From Sphingopyxis macrogoltabida (lineage in GTDB: Bacteria; Pseudomonadota; Alphaproteobacteria; Sphingomonadales; Sphingomonadaceae): 64,000 nucleotides of DNA. The notes beneath the pieces were generated by a model. That model searched no databases. It saw only the letters and a list, made by a program, of their open reading frames with translations, and was not told the DNA's origin. Within the stretch, counting starts at the first letter, position 1; each line of letters starts with the position of its first letter. The translations under genes and the position numbers were made by a program. Shown piece by piece: positions 19,157-28,009 of the stretch. The stretch is taken from NCBI RefSeq assembly GCF_001314325.1, contig NZ_CP009429.1:1178501-1242500 (forward strand), given 5' to 3'.

Positions 19157-19384
19157 TCAGTCCGGCTCGGATTCTCCAGCATTGGCGACAAGATCAACCG
19201 GCGTGACCCCGAGTGCCGACGCCAAATGGAACAGAGTAACGACGGTCGGATTGCGGCGGCCTCTCTCCAGGTCGCTGACATATTGCTGCGTGAACCCGGA
19301 AGTCTCGGCGAAACGCTCTTGGGTGAAGCCCTTCTCCTTTCTAAGTCGGGCAAAGTTCATCCCTACGAGGCGGCGCATATCCAT
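19157..19384 (-). CDS. XRE-family helix-turn-helix regulator
   Basis: This 75-residue protein is essentially one Cro/C1-type HTH domain: NFARLRKEKGFTQERFAETSG, then QYVSDLERGRRNPTV and a capping helix LASALGVTPVDLV. The ATG at 19384 is preferred; a GTG two codons upstream is possible. It diverges from the 19553 gene across a 168-bp spacer and probably regulates one or both directions. Such small XRE proteins often control transfer or excision in conjugative elements. Confidence 0.9.
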   Translation of the reverse strand: MDMRRLVGMNFARLRKEKGFTQERFAETSGFTQQYVSDLERGRRNPTVVTLFHLASALGVTPVDLVANAGESEPD

Positions 19385-19552
19385 GCGCACAAGGCTGGAC
19401 GATACACCCGATGCGGTTTATCCCATATAAGGTGTAACGTGCGTAGGCTGTCATCCATCGCTGCCGAAGGTGCATCGAACGATGCAGGTCTTGCGCATGT
19501 TCGGCCCACGGATTTGAGCTAGTCTGGTTAACGACGAACAGGACGCGCGCCC

Positions 19553-19825
19553 ATGAGTACCAGCCGATTCGAGGACTGCGCGCCGGACGTTTCGCAGCTC
19601 ACGCCTTACGATGAAAGCCATCTCGCCGACTATTTACGCCTGCTCGACGCGGAGGACGAAGGCGCTGACTGGCGGGAGGTCGCTACCTTGATCCTCGGCA
19701 TCGACGCTTCCGCCGAGCCGCGCAGGGCGCGGGCAATGCACGCCAGTCATCTCGCTCGCGCGCGCTGGATGACGGAGGTCGGCTACGCTCATCTGCTGGG
19801 GTGCAACGCGCCGCTAAATCGTTAA
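19553..19825 (+). CDS. Conserved small protein of the conjugative-element core
   Basis: The 90-residue protein has the central motif DYLRLLDAEDEGADWREVATLI, followed by AMHASHLARARWMTEVGYAHLL. I recall closely similar short proteins next to DUF2285 genes in conjugative elements of alphaproteobacteria, but I cannot name a function. It looks helical and soluble. It lies upstream of the frameshifted DUF2285 gene, in the same direction. Confidence 0.75.
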   Translation: MSTSRFEDCAPDVSQLTPYDESHLADYLRLLDAEDEGADWREVATLILGIDASAEPRRARAMHASHLARARWMTEVGYAHLLGCNAPLNR

Positions 19826-19971
19826 TTTCCAGTCCGTTCTGGAGCAACCGGACCGTCAACGCCGCCCCGTGGTCGGCATGGTTGTGCGCAACCTTCGCGC
19901 TATCGCGCAAACGCGGCTGTTACATTGTCGCATCCTCTCTAACTCGCGCCAAGCGCGGCCTGGAGGATGCA

Positions 19972-20755
19972 ATGTCAACGCCGCATGGTCGGCGTCCACG
20001 ACGCGGGGGCAGTCGTCCTGACGCGATCGGGCGCGCTGACATCGCCGCCGAGTTCTTACGCCGAAACCGCACCTATCGCGCCGAACATACACAGATGCAG
20101 CAGCGCATCGCGGACGGCGCCGTCGCAAAGAACGCCGCCGAGGCGGCGTTCGCGCGGCGCTGGGGGTTATCCTTTCGCCTATCCGCCGGATAGCCTTTCC
20201 CCGGCGGTCGTCTGGCGTCCCGAGCTGACGGCCGTCACCGTAGTTCTGGACGCAGCGCCGGAGGGGTTCGGTGGCGCTATGCCGGTCGATCCGCACGCGC
20301 TCGGCGCGCTGCTCGCCGACCAGGCCGGGGTCGAAGGTCGCCACGTCATCGTCGCCGACGTGGACGGCGAGCACCGGCTCTGGCTGCGCGATCCCGAGCC
20401 CGGACGGCCGCTCGCCGCGATCATTCCTCTCGACAAGGATTTTGTCACGCGCATGGCGAGCCTGATGCGCTTCCACCGCGCGCTGTTCGGAAAACCGCCA
20501 GGGCCGCCGCCGCGCGGTTGGCGGCTGACCGATTACCGGCTCGCGCGCCTGCGAGCGATGCTGCGCGCGCTGGACTTGCGCCAGTCGGGCGCGACCTACC
20601 GCCAGATCGCCGCTGCGCTCGGTCGCGGAGAGGCGGCGAGCCTCTCCGCGACCGAGTGGAAGATCTCCGCCGCGCGTTCTTTCGTCGTCCGGTTGGTCCG
20701 TGACGGCACCGCGATAATGAACGGCGACTACCGCAAGCTGCTCCGCATCCGCTGA
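19972..20755 (+). pseudogene. DUF2285-type regulator gene split by a +1 frameshift
   Basis: Two overlapping frames together give one typical protein. Frame 1 starts at the ATG 19972 (ribosome-binding site GGAGG at 19962-19966), includes ADIAAEFLRRNRTYRAEH, runs to FARRWGLSF and stops at 20191-20193. The homologous continuation VVWRPELTAVTVVLDAAP ... HRLWLRDPEPGRPLAAIIPLD ... ATYRQIAAALGRG is in frame 2 and stops at 20755. The shift falls at about 20161-20167 in a run of five G; removing one G gives an unbroken reading FARRWGYPFAYPPDSLSP. This may be a real inactivation, a sequencing error in the G run, or slippage that still makes some full protein. Confidence 0.75.
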
Positions 20756-20882
20756 CCACCCCAGCCGCAGTGCCCGCTTGGGGGTGGTCGCATCCGTGCA
20801 GCCGCACATCTTCATACTCCACCCCGACGCGCCTGCTTCGTCATTTTCGTCTCCTGCCGCCAACGCCCGCAGGAGCCGTCAT

Positions 20883-21149
20883 TTGTCCGATACGCCCACT
20901 AACCTGCCGCCCCGCTTCCTGCGCACACCGGAAGCTGCCCGTTTCCTCGGCCTCTCGGGACGCACCCTTGAGAAGCACCGGTATTTCGGGACCGGCCCGG
21001 CCTACCGCCGGATCGGCGGCCGCGTCGTCTATTCGGTCGATGACCTGCGCGCCTGGGCCGACATCGGCATCAAGCATTCGACCTCCGATCCGGGGCAGGA
21101 CGACCTCATGCCGCGCGCGGATTCGGCCATCGCCCGGAGCCGGCGATGA
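20883..21149 (+). CDS. Helix-turn-helix (HTH_17/excisionase-like) protein
   Basis: This is a small DNA-binding protein with a MerR/excisionase-type winged helix: FLRTPEAARFLGLSGRTLEK, then the wing YRRIGGRVVYSVDDLRAWAD. I chose the TTG at 20883 (88 residues) because AGGAG lies 7 nt upstream; the frame also has an ATG at 20778 that adds 35 poorly conserved residues. The stop overlaps the next start (ATGA). It occupies the usual position at the head of the traF-relaxase operon, where it is probably a transfer regulator. Confidence 0.85.
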   Translation: MSDTPTNLPPRFLRTPEAARFLGLSGRTLEKHRYFGTGPAYRRIGGRVVYSVDDLRAWADIGIKHSTSDPGQDDLMPRADSAIARSRR

Positions 21150-21652
21150 GCGTCCCGCCGTCGTCCATGCGCCACCGCCAGCCGTCCGACGACGGCATGA
21201 CCCGCGTCGAGCTGACGTGGATCGAGAAGCGGATTGAGCACTGGATCAGGTTCGGCCGCGTCGCCGCCGATGAGATCGTCGATCGCCGCCGCCGCATCGT
21301 CCGCTTCCGCCCCGGCGCCATCTTCGCGTTCGTTCGCTGGGCGGCGAACGACTACGGCACGGTCAGCTCGCGGATCGACATCGTGCGCGCGGTTGGCGCG
21401 GGCGAGCCCTTCACGACGCTGCCGTTCGTGCGGCCGGGCGGCGACATCCTGCTCAAGATCGAGGGCTGGCCGAAGGTCTCCCAGATGCTCGCCGCGATCG
21501 ACGCGACCGAAGCGGCCGGCGTCGATCCGTGCGACGCCGCGCCCGATCATTGGCGCCACGTTCACAACCGCATCGCCGCCGGGCATCAGCCGCGCCCCTA
21601 CACGCTGGAGCGTCATCGCGCTTGGCTCAAGCGCCGGGAGATCGAAGGATGA
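21146..21652 (+). CDS. DUF2840-family protein
   Basis: The 168-residue protein is of DUF2840 type, with conserved segments VELTWIEKRIEHWIRFGRVA, FRPGAIFAFVRWAANDYGT and LPFVRPGGDILLKIEGWPKV. The family is confined to conjugative elements, always near traF, and has no known activity. It is coupled to neighbours on both sides by ATGA overlaps. Confidence 0.9.
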   Translation: MSVPPSSMRHRQPSDDGMTRVELTWIEKRIEHWIRFGRVAADEIVDRRRRIVRFRPGAIFAFVRWAANDYGTVSSRIDIVRAVGAGEPFTTLPFVRPGGDILLKIEGWPKVSQMLAAIDATEAAGVDPCDAAPDHWRHVHNRIAAGHQPRPYTLERHRAWLKRREIEG

Positions 21653-22194
21653 CGCGCCGTCGATGGGTCTTTGCGACGGTCTCTGTCGCGTCGCTGTTCA
21701 GCGCGTCGCTCGCAGGCGTGGCGGTGTTCGACCCGCTGCCGCGCGTCGTCTGGAACGCCAGCGCGAGCGCGCCGATCGGGCTTTACCGGATCGAGCCGTT
21801 GTCCGATCCGCCGCATGGCGCGCTGGTCGCCGTGTCGCCGCCCGCGCCACTGGCGCACTGGCTGGCGGAGCGCGGCTATCTCGGCGAGCGCGTGCCGCTG
21901 TTGAAGCATGTCGCGGCGCGGCCTGGGCAGATCGCGTGCCGCATCAACGCAGTGGTGAGCGTGGATGGGCGGCCCGTCGTCGTCGCCCGGCAGCGTGACG
22001 GCCGGGGCCGCCCACTGCCGGTCTGGCAAGGCTGCCGCACGCTGCGCGCCGGCGAGCTGCTGATGCTCAACCCTGACCACGCCGACAGCATGGACGGCCG
22101 CTATTTCGGGCCGTTGCCGGCCTCGACCGTGCTCGGCCGCGCGATCCCGATCCTTACCCGCGACACTCCCAACGCGCCGCTCACCTGGCGCTGA
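21649..22194 (+). CDS. traF: TraF-like S26 signal peptidase
   Basis: Conjugative S26-family serine peptidase, 181 residues, probably needed to mature the pilin TrbC. It has one N-terminal membrane segment (FATVSVASLFSASLAGVAVF), then the catalytic serine region WNASASAPIGLYRI and the catalytic lysine region VPLLKHVAARPGQ, and ends with the FGPLPASTVLGRA motif. The start overlaps the DUF2840 stop by four bases. Confidence 0.93.
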   Translation: MTRRRWVFATVSVASLFSASLAGVAVFDPLPRVVWNASASAPIGLYRIEPLSDPPHGALVAVSPPAPLAHWLAERGYLGERVPLLKHVAARPGQIACRINAVVSVDGRPVVVARQRDGRGRPLPVWQGCRTLRAGELLMLNPDHADSMDGRYFGPLPASTVLGRAIPILTRDTPNAPLTWR

Positions 22195-22230
22195 CCCGCT
22201 TTTCCACCTGCCAAACCAAAGGAGATCATC

Positions 22231-22566
22231 ATGCAGATCGGCAGCTTCTTCCGCACCGCCAACGGCTACGAAGGCATCATCGAGACGGCGACACTCGACA
22301 TACGCATCTCGATCGTTCCGGCCGAGCCCAGCGACGCCGACAAGGCGCCGGACTGGCGCATCCATCGCGGCGACGACGGCGAAGGCCCGGAGATCGGCGC
22401 GGGCTGGGATGAGATCGGCGAGCGTGCCGGCGATTACGTCTCGGTGCGCATCGACGATCCCGCCTTCCCGCAGCCGATCCGCGCCGCGCTGTTCCAGAAC
22501 ACTGCCGACAAGTCGGCCTGGTCGCTGCGCTGGAATCGCCAGCCGAAGTCGCGCGAGCAGGACTGA
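22231..22566 (+). CDS. DUF736-family protein, copy 2
   Basis: This is a 111-residue paralogue of the protein at 12336-12635, with the family segments MQIGSFFRTANGYEGIIET, DKAPDWRIHRG and VRIDDPAFPQPIRAALF. AAAGGAG precedes the ATG. Its place between traF and the lytic transglycosylase is standard in this element family. The function is unknown. Confidence 0.9.
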   Translation: MQIGSFFRTANGYEGIIETATLDIRISIVPAEPSDADKAPDWRIHRGDDGEGPEIGAGWDEIGERAGDYVSVRIDDPAFPQPIRAALFQNTADKSAWSLRWNRQPKSREQD

Positions 22567-22570
22567 TCCG

Positions 22571-23482
22571 GTGCGCGTTTTCATCATCCCTTTGTTCGCG
22601 GAAAGACCGTCTCATCCCTCCGTCCCGCTCGGTCGCAGGCCGGCCGGGGCGCGCAACGAAGGTCAAGGGCGGCCAAAGGCCGGCGCACAGCGCGCACCCT
22701 TGACCGCAGCGAGCACGCTGGCAGGCTGGCGGCGGAGCGGAGTCGGATCGGCGGTGGCGTTGGCCGTCGTGCTGCTTTCGGGTAGCGCTGCGCCGGTCGC
22801 GGCGCTGGCACAGGATATGCCGGCCGCGCGATCGGCGACGGCTCATGCCTACGCCGGTCATGTCGCCGACGCTGCACGGCGGTTCGGCATCCCGGAAGCG
22901 TGGATATGGTCGGTGATGCGCGTCGAGAGCGGCGGTAACGCCCGCGCAATCTCGCGCGCTGGGGCGATGGGCCTGATGCAGATCATGCCCGCGACCTGGA
23001 CTGACCTTCGCGCGCGGCACGGCCTTGGCGCTGACCCATTCGACGTGCGCGACAACATCATGGCGGGCGCGGCCTATCTGCGCCAAATGCACGACCGCTA
23101 CGGCAACGCGACGGCGATGCTGGCGGCCTACAATGCCGGGCCGGGCCGTTACGACGATTATCTGTCGCGCGGCCGTCCGCTGCCGCCGGAGACGGTCGGC
23201 TACCTCGCCCGGCTCACGGCTGTCGCGGGCACGGCGGGGGCGGCGGAGGTGGCGGTGAGCGCGCCTCGCGACCCGTCTGCCTGGCGACGAGCGGGGCTGT
23301 TCGTCCGCACCGCGAGCGTCGCGCCCGAAGCCGGTTCCGTGCAGTCGGACGGCGAAGAGCCCGCATCCGAACTGCCGGCCGATGAGCCGACATCCGACGA
23401 CGTTCGCTCCGCCGTTCCGTCTGTCAAAGAGCCGGGGGACACGCTGTTCGTCCCCCGCGCCCGCGCGGGCCGACCGCAATGA
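22571..23482 (+). CDS. Lytic transglycosylase (VirB1/TrbN-like)
   Basis: Periplasmic muramidase that opens the peptidoglycan for the transfer channel. It is 303 residues from the GTG at 22571. A hydrophobic stretch (SAVALAVVLLSGSAAPVAAL) around residues 57-76 would export it. The SLT domain shows the catalytic glutamate in WSVMRVESGGN, then AGAMGLMQIMPATW and AMLAAYNAGPGRYDDY. The start is uncertain because the N-terminal 55 residues are low in conservation; a later start is possible. Confidence 0.9.
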   Translation: MRVFIIPLFAERPSHPSVPLGRRPAGARNEGQGRPKAGAQRAPLTAASTLAGWRRSGVGSAVALAVVLLSGSAAPVAALAQDMPAARSATAHAYAGHVADAARRFGIPEAWIWSVMRVESGGNARAISRAGAMGLMQIMPATWTDLRARHGLGADPFDVRDNIMAGAAYLRQMHDRYGNATAMLAAYNAGPGRYDDYLSRGRPLPPETVGYLARLTAVAGTAGAAEVAVSAPRDPSAWRRAGLFVRTASVAPEAGSVQSDGEEPASELPADEPTSDDVRSAVPSVKEPGDTLFVPRARAGRPQ

Positions 23483-23558
23483 TCCGCGCCGCATCCCCAT
23501 CATCCGTCCCGAGCAAGATTGTGGCTAGGGAGAAAGAGAATGGGAGGGACAGACGAGG

Positions 23559-23604
23559 GCAAGATATAAGCCGCACCCCGTTTCGCCGAAAAGCCAAGGC
23601 TTTT
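23559..23604. other. oriT: Candidate origin of transfer (oriT)
   Basis: Read on the minus strand, 23566-23559 is TATCTTGC, which fits the MOB-P nick consensus YATCYTG|Y. An inverted repeat AAAAGCC-AA-GGCTTTT lies at 23589-23604, about 22 bases on the expected side. A second similar TCTTGC site occurs near 23513-23520. The non-coding gap of about 240 bp immediately before the relaxase gene is where oriT is normally found. Confidence 0.45.
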
Positions 23605-23720
23605 CCGTGGCTTCATGCGGGGGCGTCGGTCGGCGCGCGTGCCGCGCGGAAGGGAAAAGCAAGCAAAATCAACGTCTCGAATGGCACCACGGGCCATTTA
23701 CGGCCGAAAGCGGCCCGGCC

Positions 23721-25478
23721 GTGAGCGAGGACAGTGAGTTCCGCGTTCGGCCGGGCAAGGCCAAGCGCAGCAAGGCGCAGGGCCGCAATGCGCGCGGCCT
23801 GGTGGCCGAGGTGCTGCGCGTGGCCGCGATCCACAGCGGAGGCCGGCGCACCGGGGGCGGCTCGCGCCGAGGTCGCCAATCCAGTTTCGGGCGGGGACGA
23901 ACAGCATTTGCCCGCAGCCGGTTATTCGGATCGGGCCGTCGAGTGATGGTGAAGGCGCTACCCGTGAACCATCGCAGTCGCGGGGGCCGACGCATGGCGC
24001 CGCTGTCCGCGCACGTCGCCTATTTGAAGCGCGAAGGCGTCACCCGTGACCGTTCCCCGACGCGCATGTTCGACGCGGCCGGAGACAATGCCGACGATCG
24101 CGCATTCACCGAGCGGTGCAAGGATGACCGGCATCATTTCCGCATCATCGTCTCGCCGGAGGATGCGGCCGAGCTGACCGACCTACGCGAATACACCCGC
24201 GATCTCGTGCGGCAGATGGAAACGGATTTGGGGACGCGGCTCGATTGGGTCGCGGTCGATCATTGGAACACCGACAACCCGCACGTTCATATGCTCGTGC
24301 GCGGTGTCACCGACACCGGCACCGATCTCGTCATGGCGCGGGACTATATCAGCCACAACCTGCGCTCCCACGCCGAGGAGCTGGCGCAGGCCGAACTTGG
24401 GCCGAAGCCTGAGCATGAAGTGCAGCGCGCGCTCGACCGAGAAGTGACGGCCGAGCGCTGGACGCGGCTCGATACCGAGATCGGCCGCGCGGCCGACGAA
24501 CTGGGGGTCATCGACCTGCGCCCCGAGCGGCCCGGTCCGGCCGATCCGCGCCTCCGCCGGTTAATGGTCGGCCGCTTGCAGCATCTGGAGACGATGGGGC
24601 TCGCCGCTGAGGGTGAGCCCGGACAGTGGGCGGTTGCCGAAGGCGCGCAAGGCAAGCTGCGCGAGCTGGCCGCGCGCGGCGACATTATCCGCACCATCGG
24701 ACAGGCTCTGAAAGATCACGGGCAGGACCGGCCGCTGGAAAGCTACGCGGTTGTGAGCGGCGCGCCGGAAAAGCCAATCGTCGGCCGGCTGATCGACAAG
24801 GGGTTGCACGACGAGCTGTATGGCGCGGCCTATGCCGTGATCGACGGCACGGACGGCCGCACCCATCATGTGCGGCTGCCCGGAATTGAAGCGCTGGAGC
24901 AAAGCCCGACGCTCGGCGGGATCGTCGAGCTGCGCGCTATAGGCAAGCCGGGCGAGCCGAAGCCCACCCTGATCCTCGCCACGCGATCGGACCTCGACCT
25001 CGCCGCGCAGGTGAAGGCGCCCGGCGCGACCTGGCTTGACCATCGGCTGATCGAGCGCGGCACGGGTGTCGCGGATGGCGGGTTCGGTGCGGAGGTGTGC
25101 CGTGCGATGGACGCGCGCACCGATCATCTTGTCCGCGAGGGGCTGGCGCGCCGCTATGGCCAACGCGCGGTGTTCGAGCGCGGCTTGCTCGACACGCTGC
25201 GCAAGCGCGAGCTGGACGCCGTTGGCGCGAAGATCGCGGGCGAAACGGGCCTTGCGTATCGCCCGACCACCTCCGGCGAGAAGATTGCCGGCGTAGTCCG
25301 CCAGCGCCTCGCACTCGCCTCCGGTCGCTTCGCCATGATCGACGACGGGCTCGGCTTCCGTCTCGTGCCCTGGGCCAGCGCGCTCGAACAGCAGCTCGGT
25401 CGCCAAGTGTCCGGTGTCGTTCGCGCTGGTGGCGGCATCGACCTAGCGCTCGGCCGCAAGCGCGGCCTCGGCCTCTGA
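23721..25478 (+). CDS. VirD2-like relaxase/mobilisation nuclease with DUF3363 C-terminus
   Basis: Conjugative relaxase that nicks oriT and pilots the strand. It is 585 residues from the GTG at 23721. The N-terminal 70 residues are basic; the three-His metal site reads VDHWNTDNPHVHMLVRG around residues 180-196, with HHFRIIVSPED before it. The C-terminal part (from about residue 290) matches the DUF3363 extension typical of this element family. The frame is open upstream to 23607 but without a better start. Confidence 0.93.
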   Translation: MSEDSEFRVRPGKAKRSKAQGRNARGLVAEVLRVAAIHSGGRRTGGGSRRGRQSSFGRGRTAFARSRLFGSGRRVMVKALPVNHRSRGGRRMAPLSAHVAYLKREGVTRDRSPTRMFDAAGDNADDRAFTERCKDDRHHFRIIVSPEDAAELTDLREYTRDLVRQMETDLGTRLDWVAVDHWNTDNPHVHMLVRGVTDTGTDLVMARDYISHNLRSHAEELAQAELGPKPEHEVQRALDREVTAERWTRLDTEIGRAADELGVIDLRPERPGPADPRLRRLMVGRLQHLETMGLAAEGEPGQWAVAEGAQGKLRELAARGDIIRTIGQALKDHGQDRPLESYAVVSGAPEKPIVGRLIDKGLHDELYGAAYAVIDGTDGRTHHVRLPGIEALEQSPTLGGIVELRAIGKPGEPKPTLILATRSDLDLAAQVKAPGATWLDHRLIERGTGVADGGFGAEVCRAMDARTDHLVREGLARRYGQRAVFERGLLDTLRKRELDAVGAKIAGETGLAYRPTTSGEKIAGVVRQRLALASGRFAMIDDGLGFRLVPWASALEQQLGRQVSGVVRAGGGIDLALGRKRGLGL

Positions 25479-25491
25479 CAAGGAAACAGCC

Positions 25492-27465
25492 ATGTCCGCG
25501 ACGAAAATCCTGTGGGGCCAGATCATCGCTGTCTTTCTGATCGTGCTCGCAGGTGTGTGGGGCGCGACGCAATGGACCGCCGCGGCCTTGGCCTATCAAC
25601 CCGAGCTGGGGCCGCCCTGGTTCATCGTCGGCGGCTGGCGTGTCTATCCGCCGCCGGCCTTCTTTTGGTGGTGGTTCTCGTTCGACGCATACGCGCCAGC
25701 CATCTTCAAGACCGGCGCATTCATCGCCGCGTCGGGCGGGTTCGTGTCAATCGCCGTCGCCATTGGAATGTCTGTGTGGCGTGCGCGCGAGTTGAAGAAC
25801 GCCGAGACCTACGGCTCGGCACGCTGGGCGACAACGCGCGAGGTTCGGGCGGCCGGGCTGCTGGGCGCGAACGGCGTCGTGCTCGGCAGACTCGACCGGG
25901 ACTATCTGCGCCACGATGGCCCCGAGCATGTGCTGTGCTTCGCTCCGACGCGGAGCGGCAAGGGCGTCGGGTTGGTTGTGCCGTCGCTACTCACCTGGCC
26001 GGCCTCCGCGATCGTCCACGACATAAAAGGCGAGAACTGGTCGCTGACCTCGGGCTTCCGCGCGCGACACGGCCGCGTGCTGCTGTTCGATCCGACCAAT
26101 GCCGCATCGGCTGCCTACAACCCGTTGCTGGAAGTGCGGCGCGGCCAATGGGAGGTGCGCGATGTGCAGAATGTGGCGGACGTGCTGGTCGATCCCGAAG
26201 GCAGCCTGGAGCGCCGGAACCATTGGGAAAAAACGTCGCACTCGCTGCTGGTCGGCGCGATCCTTCACGTCCTCTATGCCGAGCCGGACAAGACGTTGGC
26301 CGGCGTCGCGTCGTACCTCTCCGATCCATCTCGCACGATCGAGCAGACGCTGGCCGCGATGATGGCGACGCCGCACCTTGGCGAAGCCGGCGTTCATCCC
26401 GTCGTCGCCAGCGCGGCGCGAGAGCTGCTGAACAAGTCGGATAACGAGCGGTCGGGCGTGCTCAGCACGGCCATGTCGTTCCTCGGTCTCTACCGCGATC
26501 CTGTTGTGGCGCAGGTCACGCGGGCCTGCCAGTGGCGCATATCGGATCTGGTGGGGGGCGAACGGCCGGCGACGCTCTATCTGGTCGTGCCGCCCAGCGA
26601 CATATCGCGCACCAAGCCACTCATCCGCCTCATCCTCAACCAGATCGGGCGCCGTTTGACCGAGGAGCTGACCCCGAAGGGCAACCGCCACCGCGTGCTC
26701 CTGATGCTCGACGAGTTTCCCGCCTTAGGCCGGCTCGACTTCTTCGAGTCTGCCTTGGCGTTCATGGCCGGCTACGGGCTCAAGGCGTTCCTGATCGCGC
26801 AGAGCCTCAATCAGATCGAGAAGGCTTACGGCCCGAACAACGCGATCCTCGACAACTGCCACGTCCGCGTGAGCTTCGCCACCAACGATGAGCGGACCGC
26901 CAAGCGCGTCTCGGACGCGCTCGGCACCGCGACCGAGATGCGGGCGATGAAGAACTATGCGGGTCACAGGCTTTCGCCCTGGCTCGGGCATCTGATGGTG
27001 TCGCGGTCAGAGACCGCTCGCCAGCTCCTCACGCCGGGCGAGGTGATGCAGCTGCCGCCCGATGACGAGATCGTCATGGTGGCGGGCGTCCATCCGATCC
27101 GGGCGAAGAAGGCCCGCTACTACCGCGACGCACGGTTCGCCGAACGTATCATGTCCGCGCCCACCCCTGACGCCGCCCAGGTCCGGCGCGATGACTGGAC
27201 GGGCCGCGCCGTCATCGCCGATCCCGCCGCCGTGGCGCAGATCGTCCGTTCGGCGGAGGACGCGGCGAACGGCGGATTGCGCCGCGAACCCGAACTGCCG
27301 GAGCATGTCGCCATCGCGCCCGAGACCTCGCCACCGCCCGCGCAGGAGTTTGCGATCATGGACGACGAACCCGACGACGCCGCGCGGCAGGCGGCGGTGC
27401 GGCGCCGGATGCAGGGGCTCGCGCGGCAAGCGTCGCTCGACCCCGGCGATGGTATCGAGCTGTAG
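25492..27465 (+). CDS. traG: TraG/VirD4 coupling protein ATPase
   Basis: Type IV coupling protein that brings the relaxase-DNA complex to the secretion channel. The 657 residues have two N-terminal membrane segments (residues about 10-28 and 70-92), Walker A APTRSGKGVGLVVPS near residue 151 and Walker B LLMLDEFPALGR near residue 403, with the conserved FLIAQSLNQIEKAYG after it. It lies 13 nt after the relaxase gene. Confidence 0.96.
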   Translation: MSATKILWGQIIAVFLIVLAGVWGATQWTAAALAYQPELGPPWFIVGGWRVYPPPAFFWWWFSFDAYAPAIFKTGAFIAASGGFVSIAVAIGMSVWRARELKNAETYGSARWATTREVRAAGLLGANGVVLGRLDRDYLRHDGPEHVLCFAPTRSGKGVGLVVPSLLTWPASAIVHDIKGENWSLTSGFRARHGRVLLFDPTNAASAAYNPLLEVRRGQWEVRDVQNVADVLVDPEGSLERRNHWEKTSHSLLVGAILHVLYAEPDKTLAGVASYLSDPSRTIEQTLAAMMATPHLGEAGVHPVVASAARELLNKSDNERSGVLSTAMSFLGLYRDPVVAQVTRACQWRISDLVGGERPATLYLVVPPSDISRTKPLIRLILNQIGRRLTEELTPKGNRHRVLLMLDEFPALGRLDFFESALAFMAGYGLKAFLIAQSLNQIEKAYGPNNAILDNCHVRVSFATNDERTAKRVSDALGTATEMRAMKNYAGHRLSPWLGHLMVSRSETARQLLTPGEVMQLPPDDEIVMVAGVHPIRAKKARYYRDARFAERIMSAPTPDAAQVRRDDWTGRAVIADPAAVAQIVRSAEDAANGGLRREPELPEHVAIAPETSPPPAQEFAIMDDEPDDAARQAAVRRRMQGLARQASLDPGDGIEL

Positions 27466-27474
27466 GCGGCGATC

Positions 27475-27903
27475 ATGCGCGTCCGGCTCAATGTCTATTT
27501 TCCGCCAGCGCTCGCCAAGCAGGTTGACGAGCTGGCGATCCGCCGCCGCATCTCTCGCTCGGCAATCGTGGAGGCGGCGGTCGCCTCCTACCTCTCGCCG
27601 GACGGCGCCGACCGGATGGAGGCGGCGTTCGCTCGACGGCTCGATCGCTTGTCGCGTCAGGTCCAGCGGCTTGAGCGCGACACCGGACTCACGATTGAGG
27701 CACTGACGTTGTTTGTGCGGTTCTGGCTGACGGTGACGCCGCCATTGCCCGACGAGGATCAAGCGGCCGCGCAGGTGAAGGGACGCAAGCGCTACGAGGG
27801 TTTCGTCGAGACGCTCGGCCGGCGCTTCGCCAGCGGCAAGAGCTTGAGGGACGAGATACCGGAAGATGTCTGGCCGCGCTCCACTTCGACTGAGTCGGAC
27901 TGA
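27475..27903 (+). CDS. CopG/ribbon-helix-helix transfer protein
   Basis: The 142-residue protein has an N-terminal ribbon-helix-helix DNA-binding fold (RVRLNVYFPPALAKQVDEL, RRRISRSAIVEAAVASYL). The remainder includes TLFVRFWLTVTPPLPDEDQ, a segment common to the RHH proteins between traG and trbB in these elements. It probably binds at oriT or autoregulates. It is spaced 9 nt from traG. Confidence 0.88.
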   Translation: MRVRLNVYFPPALAKQVDELAIRRRISRSAIVEAAVASYLSPDGADRMEAAFARRLDRLSRQVQRLERDTGLTIEALTLFVRFWLTVTPPLPDEDQAAAQVKGRKRYEGFVETLGRRFASGKSLRDEIPEDVWPRSTSTESD

Positions 27904-28009
27904 ATAGACACGCCAACCACCGCGTAGTCGAAAAGCAATTCCGCCGCCGACCACGTATCTGCCGCCCCCTCTACTACGCCAGCAAGTAGCTGTTGCGGCA
28001 GAAGTATTT

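Noticed and set aside
23479..23724. 81-codon frame overlapping the lytic transglycosylase stop by ATGA
   Set aside because: The coupling is tempting, but there is no recognisable product, the composition is basic and low in complexity, and it covers the probable oriT.
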